Shown piece after piece: positions 22,336-36,104 of a stretch of DNA of 64,000 nucleotides (position 1 is its first letter; the number at the start of each line of letters is the position of its first letter). Position numbers and translations under genes: made by a program. The DNA comes from Conus ventricosus (Eukaryota; Mollusca; Gastropoda; Neogastropoda; Conidae), in assembly GCA_018398815.1 (NCBI GenBank), contig CM031600.1, positions 50,122,833 to 50,186,832 on the forward strand, given 5' to 3'. The notes below the pieces were generated by a model, which saw only the letters and a program-made list of their open reading frames with translations, did not search any database and was not told where the DNA came from.

Positions 22336-23871
22336 TATATATATAATATTATATATATAATTTATTTAAATTTTAAGGGAAACTGAAAAACCTTGAAATT
22401 TTAACCTTGTTAATATAAAATATTATATAAAAAAGTTGTATTTTGTCTTTTGATTAAGAAAAAAAAGTTTCTTCTTGAGGGATCATTCAAATCAAAGGGG
22501 ATAAAAAAAATGCCCAAAAACCCACAACAAACCAAGGAACAACCCAAAGAAAAACACCACACACACAACCCCAAACCAACAAAACCGGGCTCCCATACGC
22601 AAAAAGGGTTTTACCCTGCCTTTGTTTTAAAAAAATGTTCCCGGGATCCGTATATTTTTGTTGATGTTTTCAAAAACAAACCCAAATCCATGAGAAAAGT
22701 TATGAAAAGAAACCCTCATTTCTTTCCTAAAATTCTCTTCTCTCTCCTTCTTAAATCCCAGGCTTTTTCAAAAAACTTTTCAATTTCTACTCCTTCCCCT
22801 TCACCTTGGTAGTCAAAAATTGAAGAAATCTTAAAACAAGTTTTTTTGTTTTATTTAAGAAATGATTCGATCATTCATGAGTGGTTTGTTCAGCCTCAAA
22901 AGGTGAAATGGGGAGGGGTGTGGTCTGATTTCCCCCTCTGTTAATGACTATACATTTCTTCTCCTCCTGATACATGTATAAATTCAAAGTACTAAACAAC
23001 TGAAAACAGGTTGCCTGTACGGGTTGGAGTGATCTGTCTCTTTTTAGTAACAATACAACGATGATATTGTTAATACACAAAGACATTGAGTCACGTTTGT
23101 GAGTATATTTGTATATCTGCATCCTTTGAATGCTGCAGTAGTGTTTATTATGCAAAACATTTGATTTTTCCCGCAAAACAGGAAGTCTGTTGTAGCATAC
23201 AGGACCCTTGTGATTTTTTAAAACATTTATCTGGAAATAGAGTTAACTATAAATTCAGAGCACTGAACATGTTCGTTTTGACACAGTGCCATGAATTTCT
23301 TTTAAAGAAGAAAGTATATTGTTCCGTCAAGTTAATTTCAAATTATGAACCTGAACTCAAAACACGGGAATGTTTTTCCTTTATACATTGAGAATGTACA
23401 AAAGGCTAAAAATGATCAATATTCTTTCTTTTTTGCAACAGAGATGTGATGTACATTTTCCTCAATCACTAACAAGTTATATTTTAAAAATTTTGGTTTA
23501 TTCTAAATACATTGACATGTTACACATGAACATTGGTGCGAACTCTCCATTTTACTAGCATTTTAATATTTTTGCGTGTTTACTGCTCAAAAAGTGCGAA
23601 AAAAAATCATTCTGTGAGTTTCATACTTCTGGGGGCAAATGGAAATGGGCGAAACAAACTGGATATCTTCAAACACACATTGAGATTTTTTTTTTTCAAT
23701 TTTTCATTTTCAGTGGCACAAATTTCTCAGCAAGTCAACCTCGGTTAAGAGAACAAACCTAGTGGTCAGTATCCGAGATAGCCAACGGTGCCTATAGAGT
23801 AAACCAACTGTGAGATCCCGTGCGGTGAAAGGGATTATCGATCCTTGAGCATTTATAACAATTAGACCTTA
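22336..23871. other. A/T-rich non-coding stretch
   Basis: Holds (AT)n-like sequence at 22330-22360, A-rich low-complexity at 22490-22600, and no homology I recognise. Apparent frames have no domain signature. Confidence 0.5.
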
Positions 23872-24180
23872 CACACAATGCGGCTTTGTAATCAGTGAAT
23901 CTTTTAACTTTACAGACTGATGCAGTTTCCCCGTCCTGGCATCGCTAAGCGCCAGCTGGCAAGCTTTTCCCACGTCACATCTCACAAGAGTTCTGGCAGT
24001 TAATGGCAGATGAGTAATAATCTCGCTTGTTTGTGGATGATTGTCCCCAGCGTATAGCAGAAGCACTCTATATTTAATTCTAATCGTATATCATTTAGAT
24101 CTACATTTTCCATCATGTATTCAAGTGCCTCTCTCGCTTTAGGATTTTCTGTATGCCTATAATTATGATAGTTTCTTGAA
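23872..24180 (-). other. Possible host exon on the minus strand (uncertain)
   Basis: A minus-strand region with coding-like text: ARE-ALEYMMENVDLND in one frame, then a one-base shift to LLLYAGDNHPQTSEI and a CDVGKACQLALSDARTG segment. It ends at a plausible donor (GT|GTAAGG, around 23872) and begins after a pyrimidine-rich stretch ending in CAAG. No family recognised, and the frame shift argues against a working exon. Confidence 0.25.
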
Positions 24181-24239
24181 GAGTAAAGGACCAAACTGAA
24201 ACATAAGCTATTGCACTGTTTTTCCTTGATTAATACACG

Positions 24240-27077
24240 TACATTGGGAAGAGAGGTGCTTTTTTGCCAGAAGGATCCCCAAAGACGAGCAACTGTTATT
24301 GCTGGGTGACTTCAATGCCAGAGTGGGCGCTAACCATGATTCCTGGCCCTCCTGTCTTGGTAAGTTTGGTGTTGGAAAGATGAATGAAAATGGGCAGCGA
24401 CTCCTGGAGATGTGCTCATACCACGACTCAGCATCACCAACTCCTTCTTCCAGACAAACGCCCCAGCAGAAAGTGTCATGGAGACACCCTCGCTCCAACC
24501 ATTGGCATCAGCTAGACCTGATTATCATCAGGCGGTCTGCCTTGAGGTGTGTCCTTTTTACTCGCACCTTCCACAGCGCCGACTGTGACACCGATCACTC
24601 GCTGGTGTGCTGCAAGATCAAGCTCCAGCCTAAGAAGATACATCGCTCTAGGCCTGAAGGCAAACCTCGCATCGATGTGAACAAGACCACACATCCTGAC
24701 AAGGCGGCGGAATTTACCCAAGCCCTCTCCGAGATGTTCGACTTGGACCCTCCTGGTGGCTCAGCCCATGAGAGATGGGACCACATCAGAGAGACAGTAC
24801 ACAGCACTGCCATGAAGATTTTCGGAAAAAAACAGACCAAGAACAACGACTGCTTTGAGGCCAACTCCTCCACACTCACCCAGCCACAGAAGAACGCCGC
24901 AGCGCCCACCTGGAATACAAGCGATCCCCCAGCCAGAGAAACCCTGCAGGTGTACAGATCCGCAAAGAGCAAAGTACAGAGATTAGCAAGGCAGTGCGCA
25001 AACGACTACTGGCTTCAGCTATGTCAAAACATCAGATATCGGCCGATACTGGAAACATCAAGGGCATGTACGACGGCATCAAAAAAGCAATGGGCCCACC
25101 AAGAAGACTACAGCTCCACTAAAGTCTGCCATGGGCGAGACCATCCAGGACAAGGACAAGCAGATGGAGCGTTGGTGGAACATTATTCCGAATTGTACTC
25201 CAGACAGAAACCACGTCACCGACGAGGCCCTTGATGCGATTGAAAGCCTCCCCCTCATGGCGGAACTGGATGAGAAACCCACTCTGGCAGAACTAGAGAA
25301 AGCAATCATGAGCCTGTCCCCAGGAAAAGCACCAGGGAAGGATGGCATTACCACCAGAAATCATCAAGTGTGGCGGCAGTGCACTGCTCGAACATCTGCA
25401 CAACCTTCTATGTCAGTGCTGGGAGGAAGGAGCAGTACCTCAAGACATGAGAGATGCCAATATTGTCACATTATACAGAACAAAGGCGACAAAAGTGACT
25501 GCAATAACTACAGAGGAATATCTCTCCTGAGCATTGTAGGCAAAGTATTTGCAAGAGTCGTCCTGAACAGGCTGCAGAGGCTCGCTGACAGACTGTACCC
25601 AGAGTCGCAGTGCGGGTTCCGCTCGGAGAGATCAACCATCGACATGGTCTTCTCCATCAGACAGCTGCAAGAGAAATGCAGAGAGCAGCACAAGCCCCTC
25701 TTTCTGGCCTTCATCGACCTGACCAAGGCATTTGATCTTGTCAGCAGAGACGGGCTCTTCAACGTCCTAGCGAAGATAGGCTGCCCACCAAGACTCTTGA
25801 GCGTGACCAGTCCTTCCACGACGACATGAAAGGCACAGTGCAGTACGACGGCTCGACATCAGATGCCTTCAACATACGCAGTGGAGTCAAACAGGGCTGT
25901 GTCCTCGCTCCCACCTCTTCGGCATCTTCTTCGCTGTCCTGCTGAAGCACGCCTTTGGGACATCAATTGAGGGTGTTTACCTTCACACCCGATCAGATGG
26001 CCGACTGTTCAACCTGGCTCGGCTGAAGGCAAAGAGCAAAGTACGAGTAGTGACCATCAGAGACATGCTGTTTGCAGATGACGCTGCTCTGGCCACCCAC
26101 ACCGAAGCAGAGTTACAGTGCCTGATGGACCGCTTTGCAAAAGCTTGTGATGAGTTTGGCCTGACAATAAGCTTGAAGAAGACGAATGTGATGGCTCAGG
26201 ATGCTGAACAACCCGCATCACATCAACAACCATGAATTAGAGGCCGTTAACCAGTTCACGTACTCGGTTCCACCATCACCGACAACCTCTCTCTGGATAC
26301 GGAGATCAACAGAAGGATTGGCAAGGCCTCTACCACCCTGGCCAGACTATCTCAGAGAGTGTGGAACAACAGCATGTTAACATTGAACACCAAGATTGCT
26401 GTGTATCGAGCCTGTGTGCTAAGCACTCTCCTGTACGCCAGTGAATCCTGGACCCTGTATGCCTCACAAGAGAAGAGGCTAAGTGCCTTCCACATGCGCT
26501 GTCTCCGGCGCATACTTGGGATCACATGGAATGATCGCGTGACAAACAACGATGTGCTTGAGCGTGCAAAGATTCCCAGCATGACCACTCTTCTCCGTCA
26601 GCGTCGCCTCAGGTGGCTTGGTCATGTGCGTCGAATGGACGACGGCAGGATCCCCAAAGACATTCTGTACGCAGAGCTTGCCTCTGGCAAAAGAACAATT
26701 GGAAGACCACAACTCCGCTTCAAGGATGTTTGCAAGCGCGACCTGAAGGCTCTCGACATCGACACCAACACCTGGGAAGAGCTTGCTCGGGACAGATCCA
26801 GCTGGAGACACTCTGTGAACACTGGGCTGGAAGCTGGCGAAGAGAAGCTCCGGAAGCTTGCCGATGACAAGCGCGCACAGAGAAAGAACAAGCAGCTGCT
26901 GCCAGCGCTGACTCGCCTCAAGTGCATCAAATGCGGCAGAGACTGCCTCTCCATGTGGGTCTATACAGCCACAGCAGATGCTGTATGACACTGAAACATT
27001 CGCAGAGGGCGCAAATCCATCGTCTCCCGAGACTAACGGATGCCACCACATGCGCAATATTTACAACAACAACAAAA
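24240..27077 (+). mobile_element. APE-type LINE, 5' truncated, nearly complete RT
   Basis: Opens inside the endonuclease (LLLLGDFNARVG at about 24293, then WHQLDLI and SADCDTDHSLV), so the 5' end is truncated. RT follows: SPGKAPGKDGI (about 25320), NYRGISLLSIVGK (about 25505), GFRSERSTIDMVFSIRQLQ, motif A FIDLTKAFD (about 25710), GVKQGCVLAPT (about 25885), catalytic FADDAAL (about 26072), then FTYLGSTITD, LYASESWTLY, LRWLGHVRRMDD and a C-terminal CIKCGRDC finger (about 26930). Frameshifts at about 25100, 25360, 25800 and 26250. The 3' UTR ends in an (AAC)n tail at 27060-27077. Catalytic residues intact; relatively young. Confidence 0.88.
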
Positions 27078-27207
27078 AATTCTTTTGCCTTGCTTCAGAT
27101 GTAGAAAACCCTTCATTTTTTGTTTTAAAGAAATTGTATTGATGATCTTACATGGCAAAGATCCTTGAGAATGTTCGTTAACATACAACATAACCTATCG
27201 ATTGTAC
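27078..27207. other. Spacer between LINE tail and receptor
   Basis: Short A/T-rich spacer with no recognised element. Confidence 0.5.
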
Positions 27208-29340
27208 TTAAACGATGGGGTCAGTACTGGATTCTAACCACTGTGAAAGTTTGACTTCATTGGATTTTCTTCGCTTTTCTACCAGAACGTTCAATGTGTA
27301 CAAGAACGGATTAGCAGCTGAATTCAAGGGTAAAATGTAAACAGCCAAAGCTATGACTATTTCTCTAGAAATTGGAGTACCCACCAAGGCCAGAATTCCA
27401 CACAGTCCAATGGGAAACCAGCACAGAAAATCTGTTACTGCAACACTGATCAACCGCCGGGCTAAAGTTATATCCTGTGACTTTCTAGTGGTATTAGTTT
27501 TCAGAGAATTATTCTGCACTGACCTATATATGAAGATCTGACCAGTGGAAATAAATAAAACAGAACAAAATTAAACACTATTAACACGCCCAAAGAATAG
27601 TCTTTTCCTTTGAAATACTGCCTTGTCACTGGCAATGGGATACAATGCCTGTCTGACTGTAAAACCTCCAGTGTGATGTTACTGGAAGCAAAGGCAATAC
27701 GGCCAGAAACCATGCCACCAGCCAAATCAGCAGACAAGTCACTGTTGCGATGTTTTGTCAAATCGCAGCGTGCTGAAAAGAAGACGAAGTGCAACAAAAC
27801 GATCCAGCGTGATCAGACAGATTATCAAAGCTGAAGCTTCACTGGACAACACCGACAGGAAACCAGCCATTTTTACAGACAATACTGCTTTTCCATGCGT
27901 CACCATAATGGAAGTATCTGCCACGGAAATCTTCATCCGCCACTCCAATAATGATAATGTAGACACCCATCAGAAAGTCAGCCATGGTAAGGTTGATGAC
28001 AAACACACTGAAACCACTTGCAGAAGCCAGATCTTTTGTCAACCAAACGTGACAAGAAACAAAAGATGTTGCCAATATAAAGACACGCATGCTACAAGCC
28101 ATAGAAATACGCGGTATATCCATGATTGTAGTAAATCTTCACATGAAGAAATGTCGTCCCTAGGGGCATGGCAAGATCTCGTTTCAAAATTTTGAGGGAG
28201 AATAGCACCGCACAGAGTATATAATTTTGTGTGTAGATAACATGCAAACGTTGCAGATCGGTGAAAATGTTCAACGGGAATGTTTTTATTGGACTGGCGC
28301 CCATGTAGAGTTCCGTCAACTGCGGCAAGGATCCAAAACTACTAAGGAGAGTGTGAATGGATGTGAAACTTAAATTCAGTTTCTGTATATTAGGAAAAGG
28401 GACCAGATTTGCGGGTGAAACAGCTTCAGGTTAATGTATGACAGGTCTATGGTTGTGAGTTTGCTCTGCTGGAGGCCAACTGACTGGTCAATAAAGAGAG
28501 AGGTCAGAGGGTTCTTGGACAATGACAACGTCTCTAGATTTTTCAAACCCAAGAAAACTAGTGAGATTAACTCTCTTCAGTTGGTTACCACTTAGATCAA
28601 GGATTTTCAAATTTGCCAAAGACATGACAGGTATGTGAGTTAAAGAACATTGAGCAAGGCCCAAATGTATCAGATAGACAAGGCTGAACACATCATCACT
28701 GTAAACCAGAACCTGTAGCATCTAGAGAACGGAGGTGGGAAAGGACGCGGCAAAGACAGGCAGAGCACACCGAATGTGTAGCCTTGACATTGGCAGTTGT
28801 CAGGACAGGTGATGTCACAAAACAATTCGTCATCATGCATTGGGCAATGAGACCAGTCATCACATAAAATGATCATTGTGCACACAAATTGTCGACAGCC
28901 TGCAACGGAGAAACCCTGGACACGTCATCTCTTCACACCCCTTCTCGTCCTGGTGGTTAATACAGTCGTACATTCCATTGCATCGTGTGTAGACAGGCAG
29001 GCAATCGTTGAAATCACCAGGACATCTGTAGTGTGTGTCAGGGCAGGGCTCGGTGGAGTTCATTGGAACTGAGCAAAACACCCAGTTGTCATCAAATTTG
29101 GGCAAGAGCGGGTGATGGAATGTTTTTGTGATATACATGCAAACCCCTGAAGATATGACAATTGTTTTCATCTGATTCATCCCAGCAATGAAAGATCTGA
29201 TCACATAGCTTATCATAGGACAGACAATGACAATTGGAACACGTATATTCCTTAACACACTGAGGATGCACACAAAAAGATTCGTCATTTTATCATGACA
29301 ATCAATGACCAAATCCAGACGGGGCGTACGAAAAAGTGAA
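27208..29340 (-). pseudogene. GRL101-like LDLa/LRR G-protein-coupled receptor, frameshifted
   Basis: Would be a plasma-membrane peptide-hormone-type receptor related to relaxin receptors. Minus-strand order: LDLa repeat with six Cys (CPDTHYRC...CLPVYTRC...DCINHQDEKGC, about 28960-29060); a second LDLa split by a one-base shift near 28865; a Cys-rich LRR cap (CPDNCQCQGYTFGVLC); leucine-rich repeats (IHLGLAQCSLTHIP, LKILDLSGNQLKRVNL, 28330-28680); then 7TM: TM2 VFVINLTMADFLMGVYII, TM3 end ICLITLDRFVAL, TM5 GVLIVFNFVLFYLF, TM6 SVAVTDFLCWFPIGL, TM7 NSAANPFLYT, stop at 27208. No introns appear, and about nine frame changes split it. Either a pseudogene or a single-exon gene damaged by consensus errors. 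Confidence 0.8.
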
Positions 29341-32300
29341 TTTATCTTCACTTTTTAAACAGAGGAACGGAGTGGTGGGTCCCTATTCCAGGCTGTTTTT
29401 TTTTGGGCATCTGATTGCAAAAAACAAAAGGGTGTATTCTTTGAAAAGCTTCGGGCAGCCAAGTGAAAAGGGGGAAACGTCAAAGCACATGACCCCATGG
29501 CATGGCAAAAAATTTTTTTCCTTTTGGGTGACAAAAATAAGTATTTCAGATATCCTTTAATCGAATGTCAGTTCTTTTGCATTTTCGTTGAATTTACATA
29601 CTATCCCGATAAAAAGGAAGGTTTAATTTCCCAAAATAACCGGCAAAGTTTTGTCTAGAAGATTAGATTCTAAAGTGAAAAAACCCTCTCCCTTTAAAAA
29701 AAAGGTACCGGGAAAAAAACGTGAGCAGTACAGGTTGTCGCACAATTTTGATGTCCATACTTTAATTGCAGTGGTTTTAAAATGAACAAACCCCCATGAA
29801 TTTCACTTCCCCAGACAAACTGATAAGCAGTATCATCCGGTCAAAAAAGGGAAAACTTAGCACTCCCCCCAACCCCAGAACAGAAGTCCCGACTATTTTT
29901 TTGGTGATTCTCTTTCCCCAGTAAAAATCCACTGTCTTTTCCCAAAAACAATATATGGCAACCCTTCTACGGACAACTTCAATCGTTTTTAAAATTAAAC
30001 GAATCCTTTTTCGTTTTTTTTCCATTTTGAGGCATTTTTAAATTGCACAAACCAACAATGGGGTGTTTTTTACTTTTCCTTCAAATCTGAGAAAAAAAAT
30101 GCAAATAAACACAACGTTGAAAAAAACAATCCCAAAATTTGAAAGCGCCAAAACACGCACTACACAACACCCATCACCACCCCCCCCCCCCCCCCCAACA
30201 CCCACCTCTCTAACCACACACACACACGCCCCACCCCCGCCGCACGCACGCACGCCGCACCACCACCACACACAACACACACACACCCCACACACACACA
30301 CACACACACACCACACACCCCATTTCAAAAAAGTAAAACATTTTGAAATGTGCAGCAAAAACGAAACTAAATAAATTTACTTAATTAAACGGTTTCCTTT
30401 TATTTGCCAAAAGGGGCCCCTGACAATAAAAACAGAAGGCTTCGCGCTAACCGGACCACATGAAAAAGGGTTTAATACAGGGGTTTTTAACTCACTGCCC
30501 CCGTTTTGGGAAAAATGAATCAAATGTAACACACAACGTTTTTTTTGGGAAAATATAGTAACTGCCATGGTCTGAAAATAGGCAGTGAAACAAGAAACCT
30601 GAATTTCACACCATGGGAAAAAATTCTTCACACCCCCCACCCCAATTGACTACCAAAAACCCAATTTTTTAATATCTACCGGGCCCCAAAAAAAGCCCCC
30701 TTTTTTTTGGGTAAAGCCCCCAAAGTGGTTTTTTCTTACCCTTTTTTAAACTAGATCCCCCTTTTTGGTTTGGGTTTGTAACATTTGGGGGGCCCCAAAA
30801 AATAATTTTTTTTAAAAAAAAAAAAAAATTAAAAGGGTAAAAAAAAAAAACCGGGGTTTTCAAAAAACGCCCCCCTTTAAAAAAGAAAAAAAAAAAGGAA
30901 TCCCAAATAAAAATTAAAAAATTTTTTTTAAAATTTAAAGGGGGCGGGGTTGGGATTAAAAAAAAATTAAAAGAAAAAAATAAAATCCCCCTTTAAAACA
31001 ATAAAAAATGTTAAATTTTTAAAAGAAAAGGTTTGTTTTTTTTATTGTTAAAAAAAAACAGGGACCTTCATTAAAAATGTGAAAATTTTGCCATTAAACA
31101 AATTTTCTGAACTTATTTTTTAAAAATGTTTGGGAAGGCAAAACGGGAAAAAATTATTTAAAAAAAGAAAGTCAAAAAATCAAAAAAACAACTAAAACCA
31201 AATTTCCTATTAATTTTGGGAAAACGGGGAAAAGGAATTTAAAGAGACTTAAACAATTTAAAAAATGGAAAAAATAAAAGGGGCTTTAAAAAGGAATCCT
31301 TTGACCATCTTAAAAATTTAAACCTTAAAATTTGAAGGGGGAAAAAGGATTCCCCATTTTTTGCAAAAAGGCAATGCCCGGAAAAAAATTCGAAAAAATT
31401 GAAGAATAGGTTCTGGGGTATTACATTTTTAAAAACCTTTAAAATTTAAAAAATAAAAAGGAGGAATTTTCAAGAAAACAAAACAATGGGAACCCCCAAA
31501 AGGAGTGCATGCCCTATCCCTTTTTTTAATATTTTTCCAGATTTAAAAATCTTCAAAAAATTTTGAAAAAAAATAGGGAATATCTTAAGGGAAAGTTTTT
31601 AAAACGCACACACCATTAAATAATAAATAAAATTAAAAAGATTATCAAAATAAACCAGAAAAAATGGTAATCCCGAAAAGGGGGCCCTTTAGTGAAAAAA
31701 TGCAATTTTTTCAAACGGTTAACCAAATTTTCCCCCGCCGTAAAATTTTGATGATTTTTTAAATTTAAAAAAAATTAAAATTTTTGGGAGTAAATTTAAC
31801 TTCAAAATTAGCGGGAATTTATCCATACAAACTATTCTAACAAAGCAAGAAAAACTTTAATTTTTTGAAAATGGGTCAACAACTGGGGTAAAGACATAAA
31901 GTTTTAAAACATTTACATGCGTTTACGTCAAATTACCCTATGCCCAGAGACATTTTCCATCCCCAAAAGTTTAATTAAAAATTGCTTATCGATAGTAAAG
32001 TTACAAGAAGCTCTTGTGTCCCGGTTCATACATCAACTTTAAAACTTATTGAAGATCGGAATATTGCCTTTTGAAAAAAAAATAAAACTTGCTTAAAAAT
32101 ATATTTAAAGAAGTCTCAGCAAAACTTAATACCACTAAAACTATTAAAAAATCAAAATAATTTTTCCTAAAGGGGCACAAATACGATTCTCTAAAACGTT
32201 GCCTCATACACATCCGACTTATTTGCAAAAGCAGCACTGCCCCTCAAAACGTACTCCTCGGGTGCTTTTAACTATCCCGGGAATGGGAACTTAGTAAGGG

Positions 32301-33949
32301 AAATTATAAATAGATACACAAGTTTAAAAAAAGTTTTTGGACCCTTCGCCAAAATGCTAATCACATATAAATGAAAAATTATTAAATCACCTTAAAAATT
32401 AACGATGGTTCTGTATAGACAACATTTTTCTGGTTCAGCATTTATAATTTTCCATCTTAAAAATAAAAAGGTTACCACCTTTGGGACAATTTTCCAATTA
32501 GCGGAAATTTTTGCCATTTTTTATGGCTTACCTTTTTTTCTTTATTTTTTAAATTTCCGCTTTCAAATATTCTTTGTGTTGATTTAAAAACAGTCCTACA
32601 AGCTCTAAAAATTTTGAATTAAAGTTGAGAGCGAACTTTTTCAAATCTAACCCCTTTAATTCATTTTTTTCATTTATTTGGGTTCCTATGTCGATTTTGT
32701 TGGGGTTTCCCTCACAGTGGGTTACTGCGAAAGAAAGGGTAGCCAATTTGCCAAAAGGCTGCTTTCATGAAAAATTTAACAAAGATATGCATTTCCCTTT
32801 TTCCTTACATGAGAGTTATATTTTAAAGACGTATCCCGGAAAATCTATTTAAAAAAAGCGAAAAGGGACCCAAAAAAAAAAAAGGGGGGAATTATTTAAC
32901 AAGATATAGACTAAAACAGGACAAAATTTTACCAAATGGGGTTTTAAAAAAATTTGATTTTTAGATGGGCTTTTATGCCTTTAAAAAACCCCAAAATTTT
33001 GTAAACATGGACTTGCTTTGGGCCCAAATCACCCCGTTCCATCTACTTTTTTTGGCGATAGAATGAAAGCCCCACTTTTCCCGCTTGGGTTTTTTAACAC
33101 GAACCGTCGATGCGCCTTTAAGACTATCCTTCCCAAAGAAACAAACATTTTTGAAGTTGTTTAGGACTGATAAGAGCCCAGTTTTGACATTTTCTTAACG
33201 TCTATGTTATTTCCCCCCTCCTGGTTTGCTTATTTAGTGTTTCTTTCAAATTTTTTGGATTCAAAAATTTTTTTGTTGTTTTTTTAATTTTTTTTTTTTT
33301 TTTTTTTTTTAAATTATTTTTATTTTAAAAAATTTTTTTTTTATCTAGGCCCCAAATGCATTATAAAACCATGTACGCCCAAATCAACACCAACCGTTTG
33401 CAGCATACACCCAAAAACACCACATGCACACACACATAACACTCTTCGTCAAATCACTGTTAGGTGGGTAACTTTAAAAAAAAGAACGAACGCACACACA
33501 CCACCAAACCCCCTTTCCCCAAAACACAACAGCCGCATTTCCCCAACTCACAATACGCGCCACACACGCACACACACAAACACACAACATATACTTATAC
33601 AAACACACACACACACCACACACCACCACACAAACCCCACACACACACACACGCCGCGCGCGCGGGGCGCGGCCCCGCGCCGGCCCCAAACACAACACAG
33701 CACACACAAGGGAAAAGAAGAAGAGAGAGAAGGGGGGGGGGGAAAAGAAGGAGAAAAAGAGAGAGAAAAGAGAGAAGAGAAGAGAAAAACGAGACAAAAA
33801 CTCGCGCATCGCGTGCATGTTACATCAAAATGAACAAAAGTTGGTGTCATTTTTTTTAACGTCTTTCCACAACGTGATATTAGACAATAAACTGCTTTCT
33901 GTGTTTTTGTGCGGGTGCAAATTGTTTTAGTAAAAAAAAGGCCCTGCAA

Positions 33950-34295
33950 CCCCCTCTCTCTCTCTCCCCCTCCCCTTTCTTTCCTCTCTCTCTCTCTCTC
34001 TCTCTCCCCTCTCTCTCTTCCCTCTCTCTTCTTCTTCTGTCTTGGGGCGTCCCCTCTTTCTCCCTCTCTCTCTCTCTCTTTTTTCTCTCCTCTTCTTTCT
34101 CTCTCTCTCTCTCCACCCCCCCCCCCCACCCTCTCACACACACACACACACAACACACACAACCCACAAAAAACGCTCACCACACCACCCAAGATTAGTA
34201 TGTATATGTATCTCTTCTCTCTCCTCTCTCTCTCTCTCTCCCCTCTCTTCCCCCTCTCTCCCTCTCCCTCCCCCTTTTCCCTCTCCCTCTCTCTT

Positions 34296-34327
<32 letters not shown>

Positions 34328-34380
34328 TCTCTTCTCTCCCTCCCCTTCTCTTCCCCCTTTTTCTCTCTCCTCTGTCTTCA
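33950..34380. repeat. Long (CT)n-rich tract
   Basis: Interrupted CT/CCT repeats, with a C-run and (CA)n at 34115-34165. Apparent Ser/Leu/Pro-rich frames on this tract are repeat artefacts. Confidence 0.9.
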
Positions 34381-34654
34381 GGTTTTACAAAACGGAACGA
34401 TTATCCAAAAAATTTTTTTTTAAAATCTATTCTTTTTCAAACCTGTTTCCCAAAAAAAGAAAATATGAAACGGGGAAAAACAAATCTACTTTAAAACCCC
34501 TTTTGCATCAAAAAAGGGCCAAAAGGCATTGAAAAAGGCCCCATAAACATCTATTAAACTTTTTATCTTTTAAACCCAAAAATTGACGAAAAAAAAATTT
34601 TAAATTAAAACTTTTAAACTACTTTTCGTGACGGCTTTGGTTATGCGGCGCGCG

Positions 34655-34735
34655 GGTGTGTGTGTGTGGTGTGTGTTGTGTTGTGTGTGTGTGTGTGTTG
34701 TGTGTGTGTGTTGTTGTGTGTGTGTTTGTGTTTTT
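34655..34735. repeat. (GT)n microsatellite
   Basis: Interrupted GTGTGT repeat. Confidence 0.9.
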
Positions 34736-35326
34736 GGTGCTATGTTGTTTGAAGTCAAACATAAAATGCATAAAATAAATGCTGTTTATTGGGTAGAATT
34801 TTTTTTTTAAAAATAATTGTTATTTTTTTTTAAAAAACAAAAGACGTGCCCCAATTGAAATTTTACGTAGTGATAATAATCTTTTAATTTGAATTAATTT
34901 GAATTTTTAAATAATTTATTCACACACATCCGAGTCAGAACTTGTATACAACCTTTAGGTCGCCTTCACATACACCATTTTGGATGCACAAGTTCAAAGC
35001 AGTGACATGTTTAATAAAATTTTTTTTTCCTAACATTAGGTTTTTTTCTTGGGGCTCGATTAAAAACTGAAAGACTGCTACGTTTTGGATCAAAGCAGGA
35101 ACCCCAAAAAAATCTTGAGAGTAAGCAGTTCTACCATTTTAAATCCCCCCGTTCAAAAAAACATAAAAAAAATTTATTATCAAAATTTGCAGCATTCTTC
35201 CCGTGTGCAATCCAAATTTTTGATCAAAAAAACATAAAAAGGAATCCCCCGGGAAATGACGAGCAACATACAAAAGCCCCGTCTTTCCAAACAAGAATTT
35301 GTCCAAATTTAAAAAATAAATTTGAT

Positions 35327-35640
35327 TTAATAATTTACATCAATTAGAAACAAAGGGATGAATTCTTTTTTTTTATTAAAAACCCACGCACCCCCGTCGT
35401 TCCCTTGATTTGTGAATTTAATCCAGGCGCAAAAAGTTTTATTCCAACAAACAAAAAAACATGCCTCATGAATAAATGTTTCGTTAACAACAAATCCCAA
35501 CTGACTAAGAAAAAAGGGTAAAACAGAATCAACCCGCTTTGACATTAAACCATTTACATTCCATGTCAAGAAAGCAAAAGGTTTATGAACAGCAGAAGAT
35601 ATCGTGCACTTCGTGTATTTACACGTGCAACTGGTCGGCA
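35327..35640 (-). mobile_element. LINE endonuclease N-terminal fragment
   Basis: The minus strand reads FAFLTWNVNGLMSKRVDSVL and then NETF, the start of an APE endonuclease (asparagine of WNVNG and the glutamate of NETF). The rest is lost into the low-quality region. It cannot belong to the LINE at 36124-39230, which lies upstream of it on this strand. Confidence 0.6.
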
Positions 35641-36030
35641 GCTCTACCGAACAGGCCTGACACAACGAAAAGTGTTCACGTGTGTCAATGTCACCGGCGA
35701 CAGTCTACCGGTGTCGTGGGACTGGCCTTTCCTTTTTCTGAGCTGGCTGCAAGGCATTTTTTAACATGTGGCCGGCCGACTCCCTTTCTAGATTCAGCTA
35801 AGCTGCCATGAGCGTCGAGGAAGTATTTTTTACTATCAATGATCAAATGATCAAAAATCATTGACGCTCTTTTCCCCTCGGCTCTGGCATTTTTGAGACA
35901 GGGAGAGAGGCCACGCCTGATCTCCCTGACATGAAAAAAAATCCTCTCCAACAAAAAAATTTGCTGCCCCTCAGTTTCGCTTTAGCTTTAAGGATTCTCA
36001 CCTTATCTTTGTAAGAGGAGCAGCAGGCTA

Positions 36031-36037
36031 TGATAGG

Positions 36038-36104
<67 letters not shown>

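Larger units (their letters stand above)
29341..35326. other. Low-complexity, homopolymer-inflated stretch without genes
   Basis: Six kilobases with almost every base in short homopolymers (AAAA, GGGG, CCCC, TTTT strings), most extreme at 30650-33350. No coding signal is recognisable. Contains CA tracts (30210-30320, 33575-33660), CT tracts (33950-34380) and GT tracts (34655-34735). Consistent with poor consensus from noisy reads; real biology cannot be judged here. Confidence 0.7.

Noticed and set aside
33900..34532. Ser/Leu/Pro-rich frame of about 200 codons
   Set aside because: Pure translation of CT and CA microsatellites.
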